From positions 124,001 through 188,000 of the forward strand of contig NZ_JANHKP010000014.1 in the NCBI RefSeq assembly GCF_024497955.1: 64,000 bases of DNA, in the 5' to 3' direction. This document shows, one piece after another, positions 35,967-44,535 of this stretch (positions within the stretch are counted from its first letter, which is position 1; every line of letters begins with the position of its first letter). Source of the DNA: Streptomyces sp. C10-9-1 (lineage in GTDB: Bacteria; Actinomycetota; Actinomycetes; Streptomycetales; Streptomycetaceae). Under the pieces are notes generated by a model, which was not told the origin of the DNA, did no database searches, and saw nothing but the letters and a program-made list of their open reading frames with translations. Position numbers and translations under genes: made by a program.

Positions 35967-36878
35967 CGGCCGCGGTGCGGCGGCGGATCCGCCACCCGCT
36001 GCACCGGGCGCGCTCGGGCGCGCCTCTGGGTGGCCGGCCGGCAGGGGCGCGGTACGCCCGGTGCGGACGTCGAGGGCGAGACCGGTCGGGGGGATGGGCG
36101 TGCGGGCGGCCGCCGGGCGGGGCCCGTCCGCCGGCACGCCCAGGGCGCGCAGCGCCTCGTCCACGGTGGCGGCGGTGGTCCACACGGTGCGGCGGCGGCC
36201 GTCGAGGGTGAGGACGAGGGGCCGTCCGCGGCGGACCTCGACGCGGTCGCCGCTGTCGAGTCCGGCGGCCCGGGGCGGGGAGACCGTGTCGTGCGGGCCG
36301 AGCAGGAGGCCCTCCTCGTGCAGCAGGGCCTCGACGTCCCCGGCGAAGGTGTGCAGGGTGCGGGAGTCGCCGTCGGCGGAGAGCCGCACCTCCTTGTCCG
36401 CGGCGAGGAAGGCGGTGGTGCCGCCCGCCAGGAAGGCCAGGACCAGGGCCCGGGGCAGGAGCCGCCGCAGCGCCCCGGTGCCGGGTGCCGGTGCCCGGCG
36501 CCGGGCACCGCGCCCTGCGCGCCGCCCGCCGCGCCGCCGGGCACCCCTGCGGGCGCGGCGGCGGGCCGGCGGGGGCGCGCCCTCCCCGCGGGGCGGGGCG
36601 GTCCCGGGGGCCTCGGAGAGGTCCAGGTGGGCGACGGTGGGGGCGTAGGCGGCCGCGACCCGGACGTCGAGGACGGTGTGCCCGGGATCGGCGGGGGCGG
36701 CCGGTGCCCGGGGCGTCGGGGCGGGCGGGCGGCCCGGCGCGCCGGGCGGCGGGGGCACGGCGGCGCCGGGCGGCCGCGACCGCCGCGCCGAGCCGGCGAC
36801 GAGGGTCGGCGCGGCCGCGGGGGCCGCGGCCGGTGCGGCGGGGTACGCCGGGGGATGTCTGCCCTGCACGCCGGGCAC
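35964..36878 (-). CDS. truncated RpfB-like protein (ubiquitin-like/DUF348 domain), lacking G5 and Rpf domains
   Basis: 304 residues. A ~110-residue Pro/Ala/Arg-rich cytoplasmic tail is followed by one helix (ALRRLLPRALVLAFLAGGTTAFLA). Then come one DUF348 (YabE-type) unit (KEVRLSADGDSRTLHTFAGDVEALLHEEGL) and part of a second (LVLTLDGRRRTVWTTAATVDEALRALGV). The sequence breaks soon after GLALDVRTG and ends in a Pro/Ala/Gly tail. Full-length RpfB of Streptomyces continues with a further DUF348, a G5 domain and a lysozyme-like Rpf domain. None of these fit in the 9 nt left before rsmA. The gene holds the rpfB position (tatD - rpfB - rsmA - ispE). A deletion removed the catalytic part. Start GTG 36878 is tentative. 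Confidence 0.8.
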   Translation of the reverse strand: MPGVQGRHPPAYPAAPAAAPAAAPTLVAGSARRSRPPGAAVPPPPGAPGRPPAPTPRAPAAPADPGHTVLDVRVAAAYAPTVAHLDLSEAPGTAPPRGEGAPPPARRRARRGARRRGGRRAGRGARRRAPAPGTGALRRLLPRALVLAFLAGGTTAFLAADKEVRLSADGDSRTLHTFAGDVEALLHEEGLLLGPHDTVSPPRAAGLDSGDRVEVRRGRPLVLTLDGRRRTVWTTAATVDEALRALGVPADGPRPAAARTPIPPTGLALDVRTGRTAPLPAGHPEARPSAPGAAGGGSAAAPRP

Positions 36879-36969
36879 AACGCTCCGGGAGCCCGATCGG
36901 TCACCGGCGGGGGCGTCCCTCCGGGGGCCCGGCGGGACGGCGGGGGCGTCCTCCCGGGGGCTTGGAGGG

Positions 36970-37854
36970 TCAGTAGTCGAAGGCGCGTGCGGTGTTGTCG
37001 GCGACGGCCGCCGCCATGGCGTCCTCGCCGAGCCCCTTGACCGCGGCCATCGCCCGCAGGGTGACCGGGATCAGATAGGGGGCGTTGGGGCGGCCCCGGT
37101 ACGGCACGGGGGTGAGGAAGGGCGCGTCGGTCTCCACGAGCACCAGTTCCGCGGGGGCGGCGGCGAGCGCGTCGCGCAGCGGCTGCGCGTTCTTGAAGGT
37201 GACGTTGCCCGCGAAGGACAGGAAATAGCCCTCCGCCGCGCAGACGCGCGCCATGTCCGCGTCGCCCGAGAAGCAGTGGAACACGGTGCGCTCCGGTGCG
37301 CCCTCCTCCGCCAGAATGCGCAGCACGTCGGCGTGCGCCTCCCGGTCGTGGATCACCAGCGCCTTTCCGTGGCGTTTGGCGATCTCGATATGCGCGCGGA
37401 AGGAGCGCTCCTGGGCCGCGATTCCCCCGGGGCCGGTCCGGAAGTAGTCGAGCCCCGTCTCGCCCACGGCCCGCACCTCGTCGAGGGCGGCCAGGCGGTC
37501 GATCTCGGCGAGCGCGTCGTCGAGGGCCGCGTCGCCCCCCGCCTCGCGCCCGGGCCGCACCCGGCCCGGCCCGGACGGATCGGCGCCCGGGTCGCCGAGC
37601 ACCAGGCGGGGGGCCTCGTTCGGGTGCAGGGCGACGGCCGCGTGCACCTGCGGGTGGGCGGCGGCGGTCTCGGCGGCCCAGCGGGAGCCCTTGACGTCGC
37701 AGCCCACCTGCACCACGGTCGTGACGCCCACCGCGGCGGCCCGGGCAAGGGCCTCCTCGACGGTGCCGTCCTGGAGGTCCAGGTGGGTGTGCGAATCGGC
37801 GACCGCCACCCCGAGCGGTTCGGGCAGCGGCGGCGGTGCGGACTTCGAACTCAT
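36970..37854 (-). CDS. TatD-family metal-dependent hydrolase/DNase
   Basis: 294 residues. Metal-site motifs are DSHTHLD, GETGLDYFR, HDREAHADV, HCFSGD and ETDAPFLTP. TatD-type enzymes are Mg2+-dependent 3'-5' nucleases/phosphodiesterases. An insert of ~20 residues (DPGADPSGPGRVRPGREAGG) lies after AVALHPNEA. ATG 37854 is 7 nt after a TAGGAT box, without SD: leaderless. Followed by the truncated RpfB-like gene. Confidence 0.94.
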   Translation of the reverse strand: MSSKSAPPPLPEPLGVAVADSHTHLDLQDGTVEEALARAAAVGVTTVVQVGCDVKGSRWAAETAAAHPQVHAAVALHPNEAPRLVLGDPGADPSGPGRVRPGREAGGDAALDDALAEIDRLAALDEVRAVGETGLDYFRTGPGGIAAQERSFRAHIEIAKRHGKALVIHDREAHADVLRILAEEGAPERTVFHCFSGDADMARVCAAEGYFLSFAGNVTFKNAQPLRDALAAAPAELVLVETDAPFLTPVPYRGRPNAPYLIPVTLRAMAAVKGLGEDAMAAAVADNTARAFDY

Positions 37855-37861
37855 GGGCGCG

Positions 37862-37867
37862 ATCCTA
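37862..37867 (-). promoter_or_regulatory. candidate -10 box (TAGGAT) of tatD, leaderless arrangement
   Basis: TAGGAT lies 7 nt before the ATG and there is no SD in the gap (CGCGCCC). Confidence 0.5.
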
Positions 37868-37986
37868 CGAGGCCCGCCCCCCGCCCCCCACACCGGCGCG
37901 TTCCGCCGGAGGGTGCGGGCGACGGGCCGCCGCCCGTCCGCGGTGCGGGGCCCGGCCCGGTGGACGACCGGCCCCGGCGGCACCGC

Positions 37987-38400
37987 TCATCTGCGGTGGT
38001 GGAAGGGGTGCAGCAGGTCGGAGAGGCGCCGGTGCCGACCGGTGGGGGCCGCCTCGGACGAGGGCCGCGGCTCCTCGGCGGCGGGTGCCGGCACGGAGGC
38101 GGCCGCGGGCCGGTCCTCGTGGGGCTCGGTGGCGTGGCCGTGCTCCATGAACTCCTGGACGGTCGAGACCCTCCCGGCCCGCATGATGCGGACGACGTGC
38201 CCCCCGCAGTTGAGGCAGGTGGGGCTGGACAGAGGAGACGGCACCCGCTCGCCGTCCGCCCGGTAGACGACGAACGCCCGGCCCTTGGTGTCGACGTGGT
38301 GCTCTATCTCGTAGGACTGCTCCCAGCCGTATCCGCAGCGCATGCAGGCGAAGGAATAGGCCTCGTGCACCGTAGGGGTGGTGTCCGTGATCTCGCTCAT
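37987..38400 (-). CDS. zinc-ribbon protein of unknown function
   Basis: 137 residues. Two CxxC pairs, FACMRCGYGWEQ (about residues 19-22) and TCLNCGGHVV (about 62-65), form a likely zinc ribbon. The C-terminal half is disordered (Ala/Pro/Glu) and ends in HHRR. No helix or signal peptide. ATG 38400 follows GAGGAG. Upstream of the SD is a 7-bp perfect inverted repeat. Function unknown; the fold would suit nucleic-acid or protein binding. Confidence 0.75.
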   Translation of the reverse strand: MSEITDTTPTVHEAYSFACMRCGYGWEQSYEIEHHVDTKGRAFVVYRADGERVPSPLSSPTCLNCGGHVVRIMRAGRVSTVQEFMEHGHATEPHEDRPAAASVPAPAAEEPRPSSEAAPTGRHRRLSDLLHPFHHRR

Positions 38401-38411
38401 GCCAGCTCCTC

Positions 38412-38429
38412 TCCACTGTGTCCAGTGGA
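38412..38429 (-). promoter_or_regulatory. inverted repeat TCCACTG-N4-CAGTGGA before zinc-ribbon gene
   Basis: A perfect 7-bp-arm palindrome lies directly upstream of the SD of the zinc-ribbon gene. It could be a DNA operator or an mRNA hairpin affecting ribosome access. Confidence 0.4.
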
Positions 38430-38551
38430 CGCCCTTTCCGGCGGGAGCGCACAGGCGCCTTCCGACAATATGGCGCGCATTTGGGGATTCCCATGCACTG
38501 ACGGCCGGGGCACGGTCTGCGCTTTGCCTTTTACGATAGTCCTTTACCGTC

Positions 38552-39418
38552 TCACGGTGCGGGCCGTGCCGCATTCTTTGCCGCCACGACGGCATCGAAC
38601 ACCTCCCTCTTGGGCAGCCCGGCCTCGGCGGCCACCGCCGCGATCGCCTCCTTGCGCCGCTCCCCCGCCTCCTCCCTCACCCGCACCCTGCGCACCAGCT
38701 CCTCGGGGCCGAGATCGCCGGGGTCCGCGGCGGGCGCTCCCTCGACGACGACGGTGATCTCGCCCCGGACGCCCTCCGCGGCCCACTCGGCCAGCTCCCC
38801 GAGGCCGCCGCGGCGGACCTCCTCGTAGGTCTTGGTGAGCTCCCGGCACACGGCGGCCCGCCGGTCCGCGCCGAAGACCTCGGCCATCGCCGCCAGGCTG
38901 TCGTGGAGGCGGTGCGGGGCCTCGAAGTACACGAGGGTGCGCCGCTCCCCGGCCACCTCGCGCAGCCGGCCCAGCCGCTCCCCGGCCTTGCGGGGCGGGA
39001 AGCCCTCGAAGCAGAAGCGGTCCACCGGCAGACCCGACAGCGCCAGGGCGGTCAGGACGGCGGAGGGGCCGGGCACGGCCGTGACCCGGAGGTCCCGCGC
39101 GACGGCGGCGGCGACCAGCCGGTAGCCGGGGTCGGAGACCGAGGGCATGCCCGCGTCGGTCACCAGCAGCACCCGGGCACCTCCGGCGAGCGCCTCGACC
39201 AGCTCGGGCGTCCGGGCGGCCTCGTTGCCCTCGAAGTAGGACACGACGCGCCCGGAGGTCTGCACACCGAGCGCCTGGGTGAGGCGGCGCAGCCGCCGGG
39301 TGTCCTCCGCGGCGACGATGTCGGCGTCCGCCAACTCGGCGGCGAGCCGGGGCGGTGCGTCGGCGACGTCGCCGATGGGGGTGCCTGCGAGGACGAGGGT
39401 GCCGGGCTTGGAAGTCAC
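38552..39418 (-). CDS. rsmI: 16S rRNA (cytidine-2'-O)-methyltransferase RsmI
   Basis: 288 residues. A tetrapyrrole-methylase-fold protein with LAGTPIGDVADAPPR, AEDTRR, TDAGMPSVSDPGYRLV and VPGPSAVLTALALSGLP, the standard RsmI motifs. It 2'-O-methylates C1402 of 16S rRNA. GTG 39418 has GGGAGGA upstream. Divergent from the mannosyltransferase gene across 61 nt, a conserved actinobacterial pairing. Confidence 0.95.
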   Translation of the reverse strand: MTSKPGTLVLAGTPIGDVADAPPRLAAELADADIVAAEDTRRLRRLTQALGVQTSGRVVSYFEGNEAARTPELVEALAGGARVLLVTDAGMPSVSDPGYRLVAAAVARDLRVTAVPGPSAVLTALALSGLPVDRFCFEGFPPRKAGERLGRLREVAGERRTLVYFEAPHRLHDSLAAMAEVFGADRRAAVCRELTKTYEEVRRGGLGELAEWAAEGVRGEITVVVEGAPAADPGDLGPEELVRRVRVREEAGERRKEAIAAVAAEAGLPKREVFDAVVAAKNAARPAP

Positions 39419-39467
39419 GACTCCATCCTCCCAGGACGGCAGCCGCCACGGGCACGGCCTCGTTCCC

Positions 39468-39473
39468 TACGAT
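39468..39473 (+). promoter_or_regulatory. candidate -10 box (TACGAT) of the mannosyltransferase gene, leaderless arrangement
   Basis: TACGAT, then GGCGCG, then the GTG start. No SD and no clear -35. Confidence 0.5.
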
Positions 39474-39479
39474 GGCGCG

Positions 39480-41204
39480 GTGACCAGTACCGCGCCCCAC
39501 ACCATCGAGGGCCAGGAGGCCGGGCCGCAGCCCGGGCGGCTCGACCGGCTGCGCCGGTTCGGCTACGTGCCCCGCCCCGTGACCGGCCTGCGCGACCGCC
39601 TCGTGCCGCCCTTCGTCCGCCCGTCGGCCGGGTTCTGGCGGGCGCTGGGGGTGCGGCCCGGCGACGGCGCCGTGCTGGCGCGGATCGCCGCCTGGGGCGG
39701 CCCGCTGCTGGTGGCCCTGATCGCGGGACTGCTGCGGTTCTGGAACCTCGGCAGGCCGCACGCGGTGATATTCGACGAGACCTACTACGCCAAGGACGCC
39801 TGGGCGCTGGTCAACCAGGGGTACGAGGGCAGCTGGCCCAAGGACGTGGACCAGCGCATCCTGCGGGACGGATCGGCGGTGCTGCCGCCGGCCGACCCGG
39901 GCTACGTGGTGCATCCGCCGGTCGGCAAGTGGGTCATCGGCCTCGGCGAGAAGCTCTTCGACTTCACGCCGTTCGGCTGGCGGTTCATGGTGGCCGTCCT
40001 CGGCACGCTGTCCGTGCTGATGCTGTGCCGGATCGGCAGGCGGCTGTTCCGGTCGACCTTCCTCGGCTGCCTGGCGGGGCTGCTGCTGACGGTCGACGGG
40101 CTGCACTTCGTGATGAGCCGTACCGCGCTGCTCGACCTGGTGCTGATGTTCTTCGTGCTGGCCGCCTTCGGTGCGCTGCTGCTGGACCGCGACGCGAGCC
40201 GCCGCCGCATGGCGGCGGCCCTCCCGGTGGACGGGGACGGGGTGCTGCGGCCCGACCGCACCGTCGCCGAGACCCTGCGCCTGGGGTGGCGGCCCTGGCG
40301 GCTGACCGCGGGCGTGATGCTGGGCCTGGCCGCCGGGACCAAGTGGAACGGCCTGTTCATCCTGGCGGCCTTCGGTGTGATGAGCGTGCTGTGGGACGTC
40401 GGGACGCGGCGCACCGCGGGTGCGGTCCGCCCGTACGCGGCCGTGCTCCGCCGCGACCTGGTCCCGGCGTTCGCCTCCACGGTGCCGGTGGCGCTCGCGA
40501 CGTACGTGGTGTCGTGGACCGGCTGGATCGCCACCTCCGGGGGCTACCACCGGCAGTGGGCGAGTTCCGGTCCCGGGCGGGACAGCTCCTGGAGCTGGCT
40601 GTTCCCGGACTGGTGGCGCAGCCTGTGGCACTACGAGTCGCAGGTCTACACCTTCCACGTCGGCCTCACCGACGGGCACACCTACGAGTCGAACCCGTGG
40701 AGCTGGCTGGTCGTCGGGCGCCCGGTCTCCTACTACTACCAGGACGTCGCACCGGGCACCGGCGGCTGCCCGCAGGGCACGGCGGACAAGTGCGCGAGCG
40801 AGGTCCTGGCCCTCGGCACCCCCCTGCTGTGGTGGGCGGCCTGCTTCGCCCTGCTGTACGTCGGCTACCGCTGGCTGTTCCGCCGCGACTGGCGGGCGGG
40901 GGCGATCCTGTGCGCCTTCCTGGCCGGCTGGGCGCCCTGGCTGCACTACCAGGAGCGCACGATCTTCCACTTCTACGCGGTGGTGTTCGTCCCCTTCCTG
41001 TGCCTGGCGGTGGCGATGATGATCGGCGCGCTGCTCGGCCCGGCGGGCTGCGACGAGCGGCGGCGGGCGGTGGGCGCCATCGGCTCGGGGGTGCTGGTGC
41101 TGCTGATCGTGTGGAACTTCGTCTACTTCCATCCGATCTACACCGGCGCTCCGCTCCCGATGGAGGAGTGGCGCAACAGGATGTGGCTGGACATGTGGAT
41201 CTGA
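39480..41204 (+). CDS. pmt: dolichyl-phosphate-mannose--protein mannosyltransferase (GT39)
   Basis: 574 residues, about ten helices. FDETYYAKDAWALVNQGYEGSWP carries the DE motif of loop 1. GYVVHPPVGKWVIGLGEKLF, SRTALLDLVLMFFVLAAF and GLAAGTKWNGLF are GT39 signatures, and the C-terminal PMT_4TMC part has WLHYQERTIFHFYAVVFVPF. It transfers mannose from polyprenyl-phosphate-mannose to secreted proteins, and in Streptomyces Pmt is needed for phage phiC31 infection and envelope integrity. GTG 39480 appears leaderless. A terminator follows. Confidence 0.95.
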   Translation: MTSTAPHTIEGQEAGPQPGRLDRLRRFGYVPRPVTGLRDRLVPPFVRPSAGFWRALGVRPGDGAVLARIAAWGGPLLVALIAGLLRFWNLGRPHAVIFDETYYAKDAWALVNQGYEGSWPKDVDQRILRDGSAVLPPADPGYVVHPPVGKWVIGLGEKLFDFTPFGWRFMVAVLGTLSVLMLCRIGRRLFRSTFLGCLAGLLLTVDGLHFVMSRTALLDLVLMFFVLAAFGALLLDRDASRRRMAAALPVDGDGVLRPDRTVAETLRLGWRPWRLTAGVMLGLAAGTKWNGLFILAAFGVMSVLWDVGTRRTAGAVRPYAAVLRRDLVPAFASTVPVALATYVVSWTGWIATSGGYHRQWASSGPGRDSSWSWLFPDWWRSLWHYESQVYTFHVGLTDGHTYESNPWSWLVVGRPVSYYYQDVAPGTGGCPQGTADKCASEVLALGTPLLWWAACFALLYVGYRWLFRRDWRAGAILCAFLAGWAPWLHYQERTIFHFYAVVFVPFLCLAVAMMIGALLGPAGCDERRRAVGAIGSGVLVLLIVWNFVYFHPIYTGAPLPMEEWRNRMWLDMWI

Positions 41205-41218
41205 GGGCGTGCGGCGGA

Positions 41219-41259
41219 CGCACGGATCCGGCCGAAGCCGCGTCGGCCGGATCCGTGCG
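41219..41259 (+). terminator. terminator after the mannosyltransferase gene
   Basis: A perfect 17-bp stem (41219-41235 with 41243-41259) with loop AGCCGCG, 14 nt after the stop. Confidence 0.8.
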
Positions 41260-41331
41260 GTCGCGTCCCGGTCGGATAACGGCCGCCGCTCGCGGCTCAC
41301 CCGTCCCGTAGGCTGCACCCGACGCGCCCCT

Positions 41332-41343
41332 TGAACATGTTCA
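41332..41343. promoter_or_regulatory. palindrome TGAACATGTTCA upstream of the PBP gene
   Basis: A perfect 12-bp palindrome about 45 nt upstream of the penicillin-binding protein start. The spacing does not fit LexA (GAAC-N4-GTTC needed, here N2). Regulator unknown. Confidence 0.3.
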
Positions 41344-41384
41344 GACCCAGGGGTGCGCACACCTCGGGGAGGGGTTGCAGGGGG

Positions 41385-43019
41385 ATGCGCAGCGGGATGA
41401 AGGTCGCCGTCGTCGGCGGGGTGTTCGCCGTCGTGGCCGGGGGCGTGGGGTACGCGGGGTGGAACCTCGTCGGCTCGGTCGCGGACGGCGGGGACGGGGG
41501 GCTCTCCACCAGGTCCGCCCCCAGGAAGACCGGGCCGCCGGACGCGGCCGAGACGGAGGAGGCCGCCGGACGCTTCCTGACCGCCTGGGCGTCCGGTGAG
41601 GGCTCGGCGGCCGCACGGCTGACCAACGACCCGGTGGCCGCCGAGGCGGTGCTCGCCGGGTACTCCGCGTCGGCCCACGTGACCCGGGCGGAGATCACCC
41701 CGGGACCGGCGACGGGAGCCACCGTCCCGTTCACCGTCTCGGCGACCGTGGAGTACGAGGGCACCTCCGAGACCTGGGAGTACGCCTCCCGCCTCACCGT
41801 GGTCCGCGGGCTGAGCACGGGCCGGGCCGTGGTCGACTGGGACCCCTCGGTGGTGCACCCCGAGCTGACCGAGGGAACCTCGCTCAGCACCTCCGAGTCC
41901 ACCGCGCCGCCGATCAGGGCGGTCGACAGGGACGGGGTGGAGCTGACCGCCGAGAAGTTCCCCTCGCTCGCCGGGATCCTCGACGAGCTGCGCGAGAAGT
42001 ACGGCGCCGAGGCGGGCGGCACGGCGGGCGTGGAGCTGGTGCTCGCCTCCGACGACGGCAGCGTGCCGGACAGGACCCTGCTGACCCTGGCGGAGGGCGA
42101 GCCCGGCACGGTGCCGACCTATCTGGACGCCGGTGTGCAGGCCGCGGCGGAGCAGGCGGTCAGCCGCTACGGCAAGGCGTCCGTGGTCGCCGTCGAGCCG
42201 AGCACCGGGCACATCCGGGCGGTGGCCAACAGCCCCGCCGCCGGTTTCAACACGGCGCTCCAGGGCGGTCAGGCCCCCGGCTCCACGATGAAGATCGTGA
42301 CGGCCGCGATGATGCTGGACCGGGGGCTGGTGAACGGCGCCGACTCCCCGGTGGAGTGCCCGCCCACGGTCGTGTGGGAGCGCACCTTCCAGAACCTCGA
42401 CAAGTTCGAGGTGCCCGGCGCCACCCTGCGCACGGCCTTCGCCCGCTCCTGCAACACGACCTTCATCAAGCCCGTGAAGCCGCTGGGCGCCGCGGCCGGC
42501 AGCGCGCTCGGCGAGACGGCCGCGCAGTACTTCGGCATAGGGAAGGACTGGCAGAGCGGGGTCGTGACCCGCGACGGCTCGGTGCCCGCCTCCACGGGCT
42601 CCGAGACCGCCGCGTCCTACATCGGCCAGGGCCGGGTCCAGATGAACGCCCTCAACATGGCCTCGATCGCGGCCACCGTGAAGGACGGCGGCTTCCGCCA
42701 GCCGGTGATCGTGCCCGCGTCCCTCGACGACCGCCCCCTGGCCGTCGCCCAGCGGATGCCGGGCGGCATGGCCGAGACCCTGCGCGGGCTGATGCGGGCG
42801 GGCGCGGCGCCGGGCGGCACGGGCGCCGAGGCCATGGCCGCGGTCGGCGGCGACAAGGGCGCGAAGACCGGTTCGGCCGAGGTCGACGGCCAGGGGCAGT
42901 CCAACTCCTGGTTCACGGCCTTCGCGGACGACCTGGCGGCGGCGGCCGTGGTGTCCGCGGGCGGCCACGGTGGCGACGCGGCCGGCCCCGTGGTGGCGGC
43001 GGTGCTGGGCGCCCGCTGA
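41385..43019 (+). CDS. penicillin-binding protein (transpeptidase with MecA-N/NTF2-like domain)
   Basis: 544 residues. An N-terminal helix anchor (MKVAVVGGVFAVVAGGVGYAGWNL) is followed by an NTF2-like MecA_N domain (~residues 45-145) and a linker. The transpeptidase domain has S300-T-M-K303, S355-C-N357 and K494-T-G496, all catalytic motifs of class B PBPs. It cross-links peptidoglycan outside the membrane. Start ATG 41385 lies after a G-rich stretch (GGGAGGGG further upstream); an in-frame upstream start at 41331 is less likely. Confidence 0.92.
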   Translation: MRSGMKVAVVGGVFAVVAGGVGYAGWNLVGSVADGGDGGLSTRSAPRKTGPPDAAETEEAAGRFLTAWASGEGSAAARLTNDPVAAEAVLAGYSASAHVTRAEITPGPATGATVPFTVSATVEYEGTSETWEYASRLTVVRGLSTGRAVVDWDPSVVHPELTEGTSLSTSESTAPPIRAVDRDGVELTAEKFPSLAGILDELREKYGAEAGGTAGVELVLASDDGSVPDRTLLTLAEGEPGTVPTYLDAGVQAAAEQAVSRYGKASVVAVEPSTGHIRAVANSPAAGFNTALQGGQAPGSTMKIVTAAMMLDRGLVNGADSPVECPPTVVWERTFQNLDKFEVPGATLRTAFARSCNTTFIKPVKPLGAAAGSALGETAAQYFGIGKDWQSGVVTRDGSVPASTGSETAASYIGQGRVQMNALNMASIAATVKDGGFRQPVIVPASLDDRPLAVAQRMPGGMAETLRGLMRAGAAPGGTGAEAMAAVGGDKGAKTGSAEVDGQGQSNSWFTAFADDLAAAAVVSAGGHGGDAAGPVVAAVLGAR

Positions 43020-43024
43020 GGGGC

Positions 43025-43051
43025 GGGGCGCGCCCGGGTGGTACGCGCCCC
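43025..43051. terminator. hairpin between PBP gene and the convergent membrane-protein gene
   Basis: An 8-bp stem GGGGCGCG/CGCGCCCC (43025-43032 with 43044-43051) lies just after the PBP stop. Confidence 0.5.
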
Positions 43052-43077
43052 GGGGCGCCCTCGGCCGTGCGGTGCCC

Positions 43078-43620
43078 TCAGTGGCCGTCCAGCACCGGGG
43101 TGCCGGGGGCGAAGTGGGCGACGGCGGCCTCCAGCCGCTCCTTGTCGAAGTGCCACCCGGTCACCGCCCGGGAGGAGACCGCGGTGCCGGGCGGCACCGG
43201 CACCAGGAGGCGCAGGGCGGCATGGGCCTTCGGGCCGTCCCCGGGCAGCGAGGGGGCGCCCTCCCGCCGGGTGACGCCGACGTAGGGCACGGAGGCGGAC
43301 CCCGCGGCCTGGCGCCACAGCACGAAGCCCGTGATGTCCTCCCAGGGCACGTGGGCGGTGGTGGCCTGGTACCGGGCGGGGCTCCCGCCGAGGAGCACGC
43401 CCGTCCCGTCGACCCGGAACGCGACCCTGCGGCTGAGCGCCGTGTACGCCATGAACAGCCCGCCCCCTCCGAACAGGGGCAGCCCCAGCACCTGGGCGAA
43501 CAGGGGCGTGTCCGGAAGGAGCAGGGCCGCCGTGAAGGCGGCGGAGAGCGCCACCATCATCGAGGTCCTGAGGTCGAAGCCGTAGCGGGCCTGGTACACG
43601 GGCGAGGTCTCGCGGTCCAT
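43078..43620 (-). CDS. hypothetical membrane protein
   Basis: 180 residues, family not recognised. Two adjacent helices (residues ~20-62: MMVALSAAFTAALLLP and GLPLFGGGGLFMAYTAL) are followed by a ~115-residue PH-like cytoplasmic region (VAFRVDGTGVLLGGSPARYQATTAHVPWEDITGFVLW). That layout resembles bacterial PH-domain/DUF membrane proteins. No SD; CATGAT lies 6 nt before the ATG. Convergent with the PBP gene. Confidence 0.72.
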   Translation of the reverse strand: MDRETSPVYQARYGFDLRTSMMVALSAAFTAALLLPDTPLFAQVLGLPLFGGGGLFMAYTALSRRVAFRVDGTGVLLGGSPARYQATTAHVPWEDITGFVLWRQAAGSASVPYVGVTRREGAPSLPGDGPKAHAALRLLVPVPPGTAVSSRAVTGWHFDKERLEAAVAHFAPGTPVLDGH

Positions 43621-43699
43621 GACAAGATCATGGCAAACGGCGAACGGGCCGGGAAGGCCCGGTCGGCCGGCGCGACCGGTCCGGCCGCGCCGGCCGGCC

Positions 43700-44512
43700 T
43701 CACATCGGTGCCGGCCCCGCCTCCGGGGGGCCCGCGGGCCCCCCGTCCTGGCCCGTCAGCCGGAGGAACTGCGTGTTGACGGCCAGCAGGCCGCCGTCGA
43801 CCCGCAGCGTGGTCCCGGTGATCCAGGCGGCGTCACCGGAGGCGAGGAAGGCCACGGCGGCCGCGATGTCCTCCGGCTCGCCGACCCGCCCGAGGGGGTA
43901 GACCTCCCCCAGTGCGCGGAGGACCTCCGGCCGGCCCTCCCAGGCGCGGGTGCGCACCGTTCCGGGGTTGACCTGGTTGACCCGGACGCCGCGGGGCGCC
44001 GCCTCGGCGGCCAGGGTGCGGGTCAGCGAGGCGAGCCCGGCCTTGGCCGCGCTGTAGGCGTGGCCGCCGAAGGACTGCTCGGCGTTGACGGAGCCGATGT
44101 TGACGATCGCGCCCCGGCCCCCGGCGGCGGCCAGGGACGGCAGCGCGGCGCGGGCGCACCGCATCGCGCCGCCGAGGCAGATGTCCAGGTCGCGGGCCCA
44201 CTCCTGGTCGGGAAGCTCCTCGAAGGGGCCCGGATGGTCGATCGCGGAGAAGGCGTTGTTGACGAGCACGTCGAGCCGCCCGAAGCGCTCGGCGGCACGG
44301 GCGACGGCCGCCTCTGCGTCGGCGCGGTGGGCCACGTCCACCCGGCATGCCTCGGCGCCGTCGACCGCGGCCGCGGTCTCCTCGGCGGCCTCGGCGTCGA
44401 CGTCGGCGACGAGCACCCTGGCGCCCTCGGAGGCGAGGCGGCGGGTGATCGCGGCGCCGATGCCCCGCGCCCCGCCGGTGACCAGGACCCCGTACCCGTC
44501 GAACCGTCTCAT
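43700..44512 (-). CDS. SDR-family oxidoreductase
   Basis: 270 residues, classical SDR. TGGARGIGAAITRRL (cofactor loop), ADVDAE (acidic end of beta-2, favouring NAD), VNNAFSAI (NNAG variant), IGSVNA and HAYSAAKAGLASL (catalytic Tyr-x3-Lys), then PGTVRTRA. The C terminus ends in a Gly/Pro-rich tail. It starts 23 nt after the serine hydrolase gene, suggesting one transcript. Substrate unknown. Confidence 0.87.
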   Translation of the reverse strand: MRRFDGYGVLVTGGARGIGAAITRRLASEGARVLVADVDAEAAEETAAAVDGAEACRVDVAHRADAEAAVARAAERFGRLDVLVNNAFSAIDHPGPFEELPDQEWARDLDICLGGAMRCARAALPSLAAAGGRGAIVNIGSVNAEQSFGGHAYSAAKAGLASLTRTLAAEAAPRGVRVNQVNPGTVRTRAWEGRPEVLRALGEVYPLGRVGEPEDIAAAVAFLASGDAAWITGTTLRVDGGLLAVNTQFLRLTGQDGGPAGPPEAGPAPM

Positions 44513-44535
44513 GGCACTCCCCCTCGCCGGACCCC

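Noticed and set aside
41332..41343. SOS (LexA) box
   Set aside because: GAAC and GTTC are separated by 2 nt, not the 4 nt needed by actinobacterial LexA.
38544..42968. Very long minus-strand open frame (over 1400 codons) across rsmI, pmt and the PBP gene
   Set aside because: It is a GC-bias shadow: its translation is low-complexity Arg/Gly/His/Gln sequence opposite genes with clear family motifs.
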